This document shows, piece by piece, positions 8,420 through 15,999 of a stretch of 64,000 nucleotides of DNA. The notes under the pieces were generated by a model. It saw only the letters and a program-made list of their open reading frames with translations, was not told the origin of the DNA and made no database searches. How positions within the stretch are numbered: position 1 is the first letter of the stretch; each line of letters begins with the position of its first letter. The DNA comes from Mariniblastus sp. (GTDB taxonomy: Bacteria > Planctomycetota > Planctomycetia > Pirellulales > Pirellulaceae). A program made the translations under genes and the position numbers. The stretch is from positions 124,001 to 188,000 of the forward strand of contig JAKVBG010000003.1 of the NCBI GenBank assembly GCA_022447605.1, written 5' to 3'.

Positions 8420-9004
8420 TTATTCCCAGGGACCGCGGACCGGGTAAACACCGAACTGGTTCGTGTTGGAGGGCGGGTAAGGCGTGTTGGCAAACTTGCC
8501 GGCGCCGGCACCCACACCAGGGTTGTTGCGACCGAACTGGTGGTAGATCGGCATGCTGCGAGTTTGGCCAACACCCCAGGCGTACTCAGTCTGGTAAGCG
8601 GCCGTCGGCGGAACAACCAGGGCTGTGGGCGCCCCGTATCGCCAGTAATTGTAGCCCCCGTGCCAAGGCCGCATGGCAGCCTGGCTCTGATTCCACTGGT
8701 GGATCCGCTGGGCATCGATTCCGCTCTTGCTGTAGGCGTACACGGGATGCGGGCTGAAACCATCACGCAAGGCCATTCCAGCGCGTTGCATCGCGCCAGC
8801 GTAATTACGACAGCCAGGAGGGCAATTGGCAATCGACATTCCATCGGCAGGCGAGAACGTGCAATTATCATTGCATGTCGAGCATTGACCGTCGCTGACG
8901 CCACAGGCGCCACTATTGGCAACGCATTGTCCGTTTACATTCGCACTCAGAGCAAGTACGGCCAACATGGTGGCAGTGCTCAGGAGGATCGAGATTTTCT
9001 TCAT
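8420..9004 (-). CDS. Small secreted Cys-rich protein, unknown function
   Basis: 194 residues; ATG at 9004 with AAGG in good position. A signal peptide (MKKISILLSTATMLAVLALS...NG) is followed by a Cys-rich segment (QCVANSGACGVSDGQCSTC, CNDNC, NCPPGC) with eight cysteines within about 45 residues, then a region rich in Tyr, Trp and Gly (PWHGGYNYWRYG) and a Pro/Asn-rich tail. The cysteine spacing suggests disulfide bonding or metal binding outside the cytoplasm. I do not recognise the family. The gene lies 95 bases downstream of a second small secreted Cys/Tyr-rich protein gene, so the two may be co-transcribed up to the terminator at 8315-8350. Confidence 0.75.
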   Translation of the reverse strand: MKKISILLSTATMLAVLALSANVNGQCVANSGACGVSDGQCSTCNDNCTFSPADGMSIANCPPGCRNYAGAMQRAGMALRDGFSPHPVYAYSKSGIDAQRIHQWNQSQAAMRPWHGGYNYWRYGAPTALVVPPTAAYQTEYAWGVGQTRSMPIYHQFGRNNPGVGAGAGKFANTPYPPSNTNQFGVYPVRGPWE

Positions 9005-9099
9005 GGTATTACCTTTTCGCCGTCAATCCGGCTTTGCAGTCGTGAATACGAATCGCCAAAGAAACATCGGCGACAGTCTCTGGTTTGATGCTTCTCCGG

Positions 9100-9687
9100 T
9101 TACTTGCGCGAGGCAGCGTTGCTTCCGTTTTGAACCGGCTTCACAGCGACCGTGTCTGAAAAATTGAACCCGTTGACTGCACATCCATTCGAGATGCAAT
9201 CACCCGTTACACAATCGCCCGAATGGCAATGGCCACCATGCCCCGTCTTGGAGGAGTATCGGTGTTTGGCCATGCGGTATCGACAGCGCGCCAACGCCGT
9301 GCTGGTGCAGGCCAAGTTGCCAACGCGGTAGCCGTTGGCCTGCCAGTGAACCGTCGTTTTGTTCAAGGCACCACCACATGGGTAGCGACAGCCACTGTGA
9401 TAAAAAGCGTCACTCCCGGCGGTCCAGTTGTAGTAATTACGGGAGTGTTGGTACAGCATCTCGTGCGGCATCAGCGGCTGGTACGTGTAATAACTATGCC
9501 CGACATTGGCCGGAACAGGCTGAGGAGCTACATACATTTGAGCATTGGCACTGCTCGCACCGGGCTGCGTGTAATATTGTGAGAACAAGTAGTTTGGCAA
9601 GGTCCCGTCTTGGGCGTTTACCGTCCCTGCAATCAAACCTGCAATGACCAAGCCAGCCATTGAAAAATAAATATTCCTGATCTTCAT
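9100..9687 (-). CDS. Small secreted Tyr/His/Cys-rich protein, unknown function
   Basis: 195 residues from the ATG at 9687, chosen because a GGGAG site lies seven bases upstream and a signal peptide (MKIRNIYFSMAGLVIAGLIAG...NA) starts there; a longer in-frame upstream extension has no such support. The mature part is rich in Tyr, Gln and His (SYYTYQPLMPHEMLYQHSRN) and ends in a His/Cys cluster (HGGHCHSGDCVTGDCISNGC) that could bind metal. No family is recognised. It resembles its downstream neighbour in size, export signal, aromatic content and cysteine clusters, so both may be envelope or matrix components. Confidence 0.74.
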   Translation of the reverse strand: MKIRNIYFSMAGLVIAGLIAGTVNAQDGTLPNYLFSQYYTQPGASSANAQMYVAPQPVPANVGHSYYTYQPLMPHEMLYQHSRNYYNWTAGSDAFYHSGCRYPCGGALNKTTVHWQANGYRVGNLACTSTALARCRYRMAKHRYSSKTGHGGHCHSGDCVTGDCISNGCAVNGFNFSDTVAVKPVQNGSNAASRK

Positions 9688-10014
9688 GATCGGGCTCCCT
9701 GCTGATTCCCTTGATTTTTGGCGCATGCCATAACTGAATCCATTCGATTCCTTTCTGCTTTCGGCCAGTGAGAACAACCCGTTTCAGGTAAATATGGCTC
9801 TCCCCGGGTGAAATCGCCGGGGGCCGTGGTACAACCCGGAAAACCGTCTGTGACCGAAACCGGCAGATTGGTACAATCCTCCTAACCATCCTGACATGTA
9901 TTGGCAGGCCCGAAACCGAACCGTTTCCCGATCCACACCGGCCATCCAAGGGGCTCGAGTGAGGCGGTCTGCGGCGAGCCGGTCGAACTGTTCGGATGGC
10001 ATGGTTCCCATTCC
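9688..10014. other. Divergent promoter region between secreted proteins and topoisomerase genes
   Basis: About 330 bases without a supported gene. A TACAAT hexamer at 9872-9877 could be a -10 element for the plus-strand topoisomerase unit, but the matching -35 is poor. No hairpin terminator or RNA gene was recognised. Confidence 0.35.
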
Positions 10015-10020
10015 GAGAGG
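10015..10020 (+). promoter_or_regulatory. Shine-Dalgarno site deciding a TTG start for topoisomerase subunit A
   Basis: GAGAGG lies eight bases before TTG at 10029, where translation would begin [10 protein letters not shown]. The in-frame ATG 33 bases upstream (9996) has no Shine-Dalgarno sequence. The TTG is therefore the better start. Confidence 0.6.
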
Positions 10021-10028
10021 TACACGAT

Positions 10029-12509
10029 TTGGCCAAGAAGCGCGCTGCCCGTAGAAAAGCAACTAAGACCAAGCGATCCAAGGTACGCTCCCAACCCTCC
10101 CGTAACGGCAAGTCCGAGCCGAGCCTGTTTGACAGTCTCGACGACACATTGTCCGCGGTCCCCCTCCGCACCCTGGCCGAGGACCGGTACCTGAATTACT
10201 CTCTTTCGGTCATTACCAGTCGCGCTCTGCCCGATGTGCGCGATGGGCTGAAACCGGTTCAACGGCGCATTCTCTACACGATGCACCAACAGCGGCTGGA
10301 TCATGCCAGCAAACACCGAAAATGTGCCAAGGTCGTCGGTGACGTGATGGGTAACTATCACCCCCATGGCGACAGCTCGATTTACGAGGCCCTGGTTCGC
10401 ATGGCGCAACCATTCTCGTTGCGCATTCCCCTGGTCGATGGCAGCGGCAACTTTGGCTCGGTGGACGGCGACAACGCGGCTGCCATGCGATACACCGAAT
10501 GCCGCATGACGCAGATTGCGGGTGAGGTGCTGAACGACCTGGCCACCGAAACGGTCGCCTTCAAGCCAAATTATGACGGCAGCCGCAGAGAGCCGGTCGT
10601 CCTGCCAAGCCGTGTTCCCAACCTGCTGGTCAACGGGGCAACAGGCATCGCGGTCGGAATGGCCACCAATATCCCGCCCCATAACCTGAAAGAAGTTTGC
10701 AAGGCTTTGCTCAAGCTGTTGAGCAACCCGGACATCAAAGGTTACCAACTGGTCGGCGAAAACGCTGTTCAGGGCCCCGATTTCCCCACGGGTGGCCAGA
10801 TTACCAATTCGAAAAAAGAGCTTCGCGATATCTACGCCACGGGCCAGGGAGCCATCCGTTTGCGGGGCACCCACAAGCTCATCGAAAACCGAAAGCAGGG
10901 AAGAGTCCTGCAAATCACGTCGATTCCGTATGCCGTCAATAAGGCCAATTTGGTGGAACGTATCTCCGAGATCGTTTTCAGCGGCAAGATGCCACTGGTC
11001 ACGGAGGTGCGAGATCTCTCGACAGACGATATCCGGATCGACCTGCTGCTCAAAAAGGGGGCTGACGAAAACAAAGTCCTCGCCTATTTGTACAAAAACA
11101 CCCAGTTGCAGACCAATTTTAATGTCAACCTGACCTGCCTGGTGCCGACGGAAAACCCGGAGGTGGGTGCACCGGACCGGTTGGGTCTCAAGGAAATCCT
11201 CTGGCATTTCCTGCATTTTCGCCTGGAAGTCATCACCCGGCGTTTGGAAAACGAGCTGGACGTGTTGAATCGGCGGATCCACATTCTCAATGGTTTCGTC
11301 ACCATTTTTGATGCCCTCGACACCATTATCCGGATCATCCGCAGGTCCGACGGCAAAGCGGACGCAGCCGAAAAAATCATGAAGCGGTTCCCGGCCAAAA
11401 AGGGTGGACTGGATGCCGAACAGACGGACGCCATCCTGGAACTGAAACTTTACCGGCTGGCGCGACTGGAAATTCAGCTGATCCAGGATGAGCTGAAAAA
11501 GAAAAAGCGGCGGGCCAGCCAGATCAGGAAATTGCTGCGGGAAGATACGGCCGACACCAACCAGTCGGGACGATGGGCAATCGTCCGCAAAGAGATTGAA
11601 GAGCTGGTCACTGGCTACTGCAAGGACAAGGATTCCAGGCGACGAACCCTGATCGAATCGGTGGATGCCGAACCGGAATACTCAGCCGAAGACTTCATCG
11701 TTGCCGAAGATTGCCATGTGCTGGTGACCCGCGACGGGTGGGTCAAGCGGCAGAAACAGATTTCCGACCCCGGCAAGAGCCGTGTCCGCCAAGGGGATAG
11801 CGTCCTGGCCTGCATCGCCGGATCGACCCGGGCAACGGTCGGGTTCTTTTCGTCTTTCGGCTTCTGTTACACGTGCCGTTTTATCGACATCCCGGCGTCC
11901 ACCGGATTCGGTGACCCGATCCAGAAGATCTTTCGCCTGAAGGATGGTGAGAAAATCGTCTCCGCCATCTCCTTCGACCCGCGTTTATACAACCTGGTTC
12001 CCCCGGACGAGAACCACTTTCCCGAAGATTTCGGGATCGCCGTTTCCAGCAACGGGTTCGCCCTGCTGTTCAGCTGTGACGCGCTGGTGGAACCGTCGAC
12101 CCGCAATGGGCGGCGCTTTGCCCGGGTAGGCACCGGCCACAAACTGGTCGGCGTGCAGGTCATCGACGATACGTACGAGACGACCCTGGCCATTTCCCGT
12201 GATTGCCGGGCCATGGTTTGCCCCACCAGTGAGATCAATTTCCTGTCAGGTCCCGGCAAAGGAGTGACCTTGATCCGACTGGCCAAGACGGATGAATTGA
12301 TCGGCTTCAAAGCCTCCAAGGGAGAGAGAGACCTGTTGCTGGTCGAAACCAACCGGGGTGCGCAGAAGACCATTTCCACTGCCAAGTACCGCGTTACGGG
12401 CCGGGGCGGCAAGGGGACCGAAATCCAGAAAAACGGCAAGATTGCCAGGATCGTCGAACCGGTGCCTGAATCACCCCCACCTTTCAACTCGGCGGGCGAA
12501 GAGTCCTGA
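10029..12509 (+). CDS. Type IIA DNA topoisomerase subunit A (GyrA/ParC-like)
   Basis: 826 residues from the TTG at 10029 (837 from the ATG at 9996). The breakage-reunion domain is complete: [48 protein letters not shown] and AAMRYTE with the catalytic tyrosine at residue 155. The C-terminal part is a beta-pinwheel. Residues after Ser/Arg-rich basic N-terminus are otherwise canonical. A GyrA-box-like TGRGGKG sits very near the C-terminus (about 790-796), not at the start of the pinwheel as in E. coli GyrA, so gyrase versus topoisomerase IV cannot be decided from sequence alone; I leave the symbol blank. With subunit B encoded 50 bases downstream it forms an ATP-driven A2B2 enzyme that passes one duplex through another in chromosome supercoiling or decatenation. 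Confidence 0.93.
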   Translation: MAKKRAARRKATKTKRSKVRSQPSRNGKSEPSLFDSLDDTLSAVPLRTLAEDRYLNYSLSVITSRALPDVRDGLKPVQRRILYTMHQQRLDHASKHRKCAKVVGDVMGNYHPHGDSSIYEALVRMAQPFSLRIPLVDGSGNFGSVDGDNAAAMRYTECRMTQIAGEVLNDLATETVAFKPNYDGSRREPVVLPSRVPNLLVNGATGIAVGMATNIPPHNLKEVCKALLKLLSNPDIKGYQLVGENAVQGPDFPTGGQITNSKKELRDIYATGQGAIRLRGTHKLIENRKQGRVLQITSIPYAVNKANLVERISEIVFSGKMPLVTEVRDLSTDDIRIDLLLKKGADENKVLAYLYKNTQLQTNFNVNLTCLVPTENPEVGAPDRLGLKEILWHFLHFRLEVITRRLENELDVLNRRIHILNGFVTIFDALDTIIRIIRRSDGKADAAEKIMKRFPAKKGGLDAEQTDAILELKLYRLARLEIQLIQDELKKKKRRASQIRKLLREDTADTNQSGRWAIVRKEIEELVTGYCKDKDSRRRTLIESVDAEPEYSAEDFIVAEDCHVLVTRDGWVKRQKQISDPGKSRVRQGDSVLACIAGSTRATVGFFSSFGFCYTCRFIDIPASTGFGDPIQKIFRLKDGEKIVSAISFDPRLYNLVPPDENHFPEDFGIAVSSNGFALLFSCDALVEPSTRNGRRFARVGTGHKLVGVQVIDDTYETTLAISRDCRAMVCPTSEINFLSGPGKGVTLIRLAKTDELIGFKASKGERDLLLVETNRGAQKTISTAKYRVTGRGGKGTEIQKNGKIARIVEPVPESPPPFNSAGEES

Positions 12510-12559
12510 CATGACGATCGACCAAGAAATCGAGACCCACACGGAGGTCAATCATTACG

Positions 12560-14476
12560 ATGGCGACTGCCAGTAAAGAATACCTGAGTAAGAACATCAC
12601 GGTTCTCGAGGGACTCGACCCGGTGCGCAAGCGCCCCGGAATGTACATTGGTGGCGTCGGTATGCCGGGGCTTCATCACCTGATCTGGGAGATTCTGGAC
12701 AACTCGATTGACGAGGCGATGAACGGACACGCCAGCGAGATCCACGTGCAATTGCACAAGGATGGCCAAACCGTCACGATCTCGGACAACGGCCGCGGGA
12801 TCCCGATCGACAAGCACTCCAAGACGAAGAAATCGGCCCTGGAAACGGTCCTGACTGTGCTGCACGCCGGCGGCAAGTTTGATGGCAACAATTACAAGAC
12901 CTCGGGTGGTTTGCATGGCGTGGGTGCCTCCGTCGTCAACGCGCTCTCCAAGAAACTGGTGGCCGTCGTTCGCCGTGGTGGCTCCCAATATCGAATGGAA
13001 TTCAGCAAGGGGCTGCCCAAATCGAAGCTGCAGAAACTGAAGGGAAAGATCCGCGGTTCGGGCACTTCGATCACGTTCACACCGGACCCGACCATCTTTC
13101 CCAAGACCGATTTCGATACCGGGATCATTCGATCGAGGCTGGAAATCGCCAGCTACCTGCACCGGCAGATCAAGTTCACGTTCTCCGACGACACAACCAA
13201 GACCAAGGAAGTCTTTCTGCACGAGCGTGGAATCGTGGATTACCTGGAAAAAGTGATCAAGCAGCGGAAGACGGCCGCCATCCACGAGCTGCCGTTCAGT
13301 TTCAGCCTGGACGGAGAAACCCGGCTGGAACTGGTAATGCAATGGACCGAATCGACCGACGAACATGTACGCTCGTACGTCAACGGCATTACCACGGGCA
13401 GCGGCGGCACCCATGAAAACGGGTTCCGCTCCGGCCTGTCCAAGGCGGTTCGCAATTATTTTGACATGCACAACCTGACTCCACGGGGTGTCAAAATCTC
13501 CCTGGAAGACATCCGTGAAGGCCTGGTCGCCATCGTCTCAGTCTTCCTGGCAGAACCCCAATTTCAGGGCCAGACCAAGGATCGGCTAAACAACCCGGAA
13601 ATAACTGGAGTCATGGAGAGCGCGGTCCGCCCGGCCCTGGAACAGTGGATGAACGACAACCGGAGCACGGCCGACGGCATTGCCGCCCGGATCATTGCCT
13701 CGGCCCGGGCGCGGGCTGCCTCGCGGGCCGCCTCGGCCGCCGTCTCACGCAAGGCGAGCGGCAAAAAGACGATGCTACCAGGCAAGTTGAGCGACTGTCT
13801 TAATTCCGGCCGGGCCGATTCTGAACTGTTCATTGTCGAAGGTGATTCGGCCGGCGGTAGCGCCAAGCAGGGACGGGACCGCAACTTCCAGGCCATCTTG
13901 CCATTGCGAGGAAAAGTTCTGAACACCGAGAGTGCGACCCTCAAGAAAATCATCGAGAACAAGGAGATCCAGGATATCATCGCCGCAACCGGCATGGGGA
14001 TCGCCAAGAATGCCAACATTGCCAACCTGCGCTACGACCGGATTATCCTGTTGGCCGATGCGGATTCCGATGGGCATCATATCACGACCCTGCTGCTGAC
14101 GTTCTTCTATCGGCACATGCCCCAGCTGATCTACGAAGGGAAACTGTTTGTCGCCATGCCGCCACTCTACCGGATCGACATCGGCAAGCAGACGTACTGG
14201 GCGGCCGATGAAGAAGATCGACAAAGGATCCTGGCCGAACACCAGGACGGGCGCTCCACACCTGAAATCACCCGCTTCAAGGGGCTGGGCGAGATGATGC
14301 CAAAAGTCCTCTGGTCCACCACGCTCGACCCGAAGACCCGTCGACTGCTGAAAGTGGAGGTGGATGATCACCTGGAAACGGACCGCGTCGTGTCGGACTT
14401 GATGGGGCGGGACGCATCGGCCCGCTTCAAATTCATCATGGAACGCGCCGAAGAGGCGAACGACATCGATGTCTAG
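12560..14476 (+). CDS. Type IIA DNA topoisomerase subunit B (GyrB/ParE-like)
   Basis: 638 residues, ATG start with GGAGG twelve bases upstream. GHKL ATPase motifs are present: LEGLDPVRKRPGMYIG, ILDNSIDEA, DNGRGIPI and GGLHGVGASVVNALS. The TOPRIM domain has EGDSAGGSAKQGRDR and the metal-binding DADSDGHHI; QILPLRGK-type sequence and FKGLGEM follow. Length fits ParE and short GyrB proteins without the extra proteobacterial insert. The linker before TOPRIM is unusually Ala/Arg-rich (RARAASRAASAAVSRKASG). It supplies ATP hydrolysis to the A subunit encoded upstream. The order A then B in one operon is the reverse of the common gyrB-gyrA arrangement. Confidence 0.93.
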   Translation: MATASKEYLSKNITVLEGLDPVRKRPGMYIGGVGMPGLHHLIWEILDNSIDEAMNGHASEIHVQLHKDGQTVTISDNGRGIPIDKHSKTKKSALETVLTVLHAGGKFDGNNYKTSGGLHGVGASVVNALSKKLVAVVRRGGSQYRMEFSKGLPKSKLQKLKGKIRGSGTSITFTPDPTIFPKTDFDTGIIRSRLEIASYLHRQIKFTFSDDTTKTKEVFLHERGIVDYLEKVIKQRKTAAIHELPFSFSLDGETRLELVMQWTESTDEHVRSYVNGITTGSGGTHENGFRSGLSKAVRNYFDMHNLTPRGVKISLEDIREGLVAIVSVFLAEPQFQGQTKDRLNNPEITGVMESAVRPALEQWMNDNRSTADGIAARIIASARARAASRAASAAVSRKASGKKTMLPGKLSDCLNSGRADSELFIVEGDSAGGSAKQGRDRNFQAILPLRGKVLNTESATLKKIIENKEIQDIIAATGMGIAKNANIANLRYDRIILLADADSDGHHITTLLLTFFYRHMPQLIYEGKLFVAMPPLYRIDIGKQTYWAADEEDRQRILAEHQDGRSTPEITRFKGLGEMMPKVLWSTTLDPKTRRLLKVEVDDHLETDRVVSDLMGRDASARFKFIMERAEEANDIDV

Positions 14477-14503
14477 CAAGGCACCGGCCGGAGCCGGGTG
14501 TCA

Positions 14504-14524
14504 CCTGGCCGGAGGCCAGCCAGG
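14504..14524. terminator. Possible hairpin between convergent genes
   Basis: CCTGGCC-GGA-GGCCAGCCAGG contains two alternative six-base stems between the topoisomerase stop and the convergent metalloprotease stop. No T-run follows on either strand, so termination is only suggested. Confidence 0.25.
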
Positions 14525-14529
14525 TTCCG

Positions 14530-15792
14530 CTATCGACGACGACGACTGATCAAGGCCAGTCCGCCAAGACTCAACAGGCCGAACGTCGCCGGTTCCGGAA
14601 TGGCGATTGCGGCAACACTGACAGTGAGACCGTAGAACTGGGTATCGATGTCGATCGAATCGTCGTTATCGGCACCCCTGACCCTGACAAAATAGGTGCC
14701 GGCGTCATCGAGCTGCAACCCGGTCAGCTGTTCATTGCCACCCAGGCCAGTCACGTTGGAGGAACCGAGCAACGTCGTTCCATCGGTGTCAAACAGCGCC
14801 AGGTCCAGGTTACTACGGGCCCGCGTATCAAAATCACCGCCGCCGCTGCCACCTTGCTCATCGATGTTGTAGACATAGCCGAGAGCTTCCAGATTGATAT
14901 CGACCAGGGATGCCGAGGCAATTTCAAAACTCCAGAAGTCGGTATCCGACTGGTCGTCGATGCTGACAAAGTCGACATCGGTATCGGCGACCGATTCCTT
15001 GTTGCCGTCCTGGCCACGGGCAGCTGACGCGCCATCGGCAATCAGGCCGAGGCCGGTTGCCAAGGCGACCGAATCGTTACCTTGCTGACCATTGCTCTTC
15101 TCGTTCACATCACCGTATCCACGATGGGCCATCAGGATATCGTGGTGCTGCGGACCATCAAAAGAAGTCTGGATAAACGGCTCCATCAGGTAACGGTCGG
15201 TGGAAGATTCGACATGGGGCATCCCGATGCCGTGTCCATGCTCGTGGGAGATGACGTTCCTGAACCGTATCGAATTGTTCGACGTGTTGTTGTAGAACGT
15301 GTCATCCGTATCGATGACCATGTCACCCGCATTGGGGAAGAAGTTGTAGGCCAAAATGCCGCTGTTGCCGTCAATCGGGTGACCACCAATTCGGATGTCG
15401 GCGCGAACACCGGCAGCCCCAGCCGAATTCAAAAACTCGGCATTATCATCCGTTGGTTGGAAACTGTACTCCAGCCCACTGATCGATCCCCAACGATCGA
15501 AGACATTCTGAAACTGCGCCAAGTAGGCCGCTTCGCTGCCGTAGATACCGATCAGCCGCGACTTCAAGTCACTCGGGGCAGCCGATTCACCGATAAATCC
15601 AGGGATGTTCAAACCGTCATTGACGATCCCCCAAGTCAGGTGCAACGGGTCGCCCATGGAAAACCCCTGCGCCTGCGACAGCGCGGTACCGCCCGACCAT
15701 CGACTGATATCTGGCACAACAGCTTGGCCCATCAACGAAGTGCTGGGCGCGATCAAGCAGACGAGAGAGCAAGCAAAGGTGAGAATTCGCAT
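14530..15792 (-). CDS. Secreted metzincin (matrixin-like) metalloprotease with PEP-CTERM anchor
   Basis: 420 residues with an N-terminal signal peptide (MRILTFACSLVCLIAPSTS). The zinc site is H183-E-H-G-H187-G-I-G-M-P-H193, matching HExxHxxGxxH of metzincins and the HExGHxxG form of matrixins; YLMEP about 15 residues later gives the Met-turn. Residues 265-395 look like a C-terminal pre-peptidase domain (DFWSFEIASASLVDI, ALFDTDGTTLLGSS, GTYFVRVRG). The protein ends IPEPATFGLLSLGGLALI plus RRRR, a PEP-CTERM sorting signal processed by an exosortase and attached to the envelope or extracellular polymer. It is expected to degrade proteins outside the cell. All catalytic residues are present. Confidence 0.9.
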   Translation of the reverse strand: MRILTFACSLVCLIAPSTSLMGQAVVPDISRWSGGTALSQAQGFSMGDPLHLTWGIVNDGLNIPGFIGESAAPSDLKSRLIGIYGSEAAYLAQFQNVFDRWGSISGLEYSFQPTDDNAEFLNSAGAAGVRADIRIGGHPIDGNSGILAYNFFPNAGDMVIDTDDTFYNNTSNNSIRFRNVISHEHGHGIGMPHVESSTDRYLMEPFIQTSFDGPQHHDILMAHRGYGDVNEKSNGQQGNDSVALATGLGLIADGASAARGQDGNKESVADTDVDFVSIDDQSDTDFWSFEIASASLVDINLEALGYVYNIDEQGGSGGGDFDTRARSNLDLALFDTDGTTLLGSSNVTGLGGNEQLTGLQLDDAGTYFVRVRGADNDDSIDIDTQFYGLTVSVAAIAIPEPATFGLLSLGGLALISRRRR

Positions 15793-15972
15793 CGGTTTGT
15801 CCGTCGAGGTGTTGAGGTGTCAAAAGGCAGGAACAAGTCACCTGTTACCGTCGGTTGGATCCCCGGGAAACGGGGCCGCTCGTAACTGAATCTATCTTAA
15901 TCGGCTGACCGACCCATCGCAAAACATTTCTTCAGCATTTACCCCGCTTGGCGGCCCAGCGCAGAGAACGGC

Positions 15973-15999
15973 AACCGAAGCTTAACCTTCGGTTTTTCG
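15973..15999 (+). terminator. Hairpin with T-run facing the plus strand at the end of the helicase gene
   Basis: AACCGAAG-CTTAAC-CTTCGGTT is a perfect eight-base stem with a six-base loop, followed on the plus strand by TTT. The helicase stop codon lies in the loop. The T-run faces plus-strand transcripts, and no plus-strand gene lies just upstream, so it may limit antisense transcription into the helicase; the minus strand lacks a T-run. Confidence 0.4.

Noticed and set aside
9882-11282. Open frame of 466 codons on the minus strand
   Set aside because: It lies wholly opposite the topoisomerase A coding region, which has full family motifs. The antisense frame shows no recognisable protein sequence and has no ribosome-binding site.
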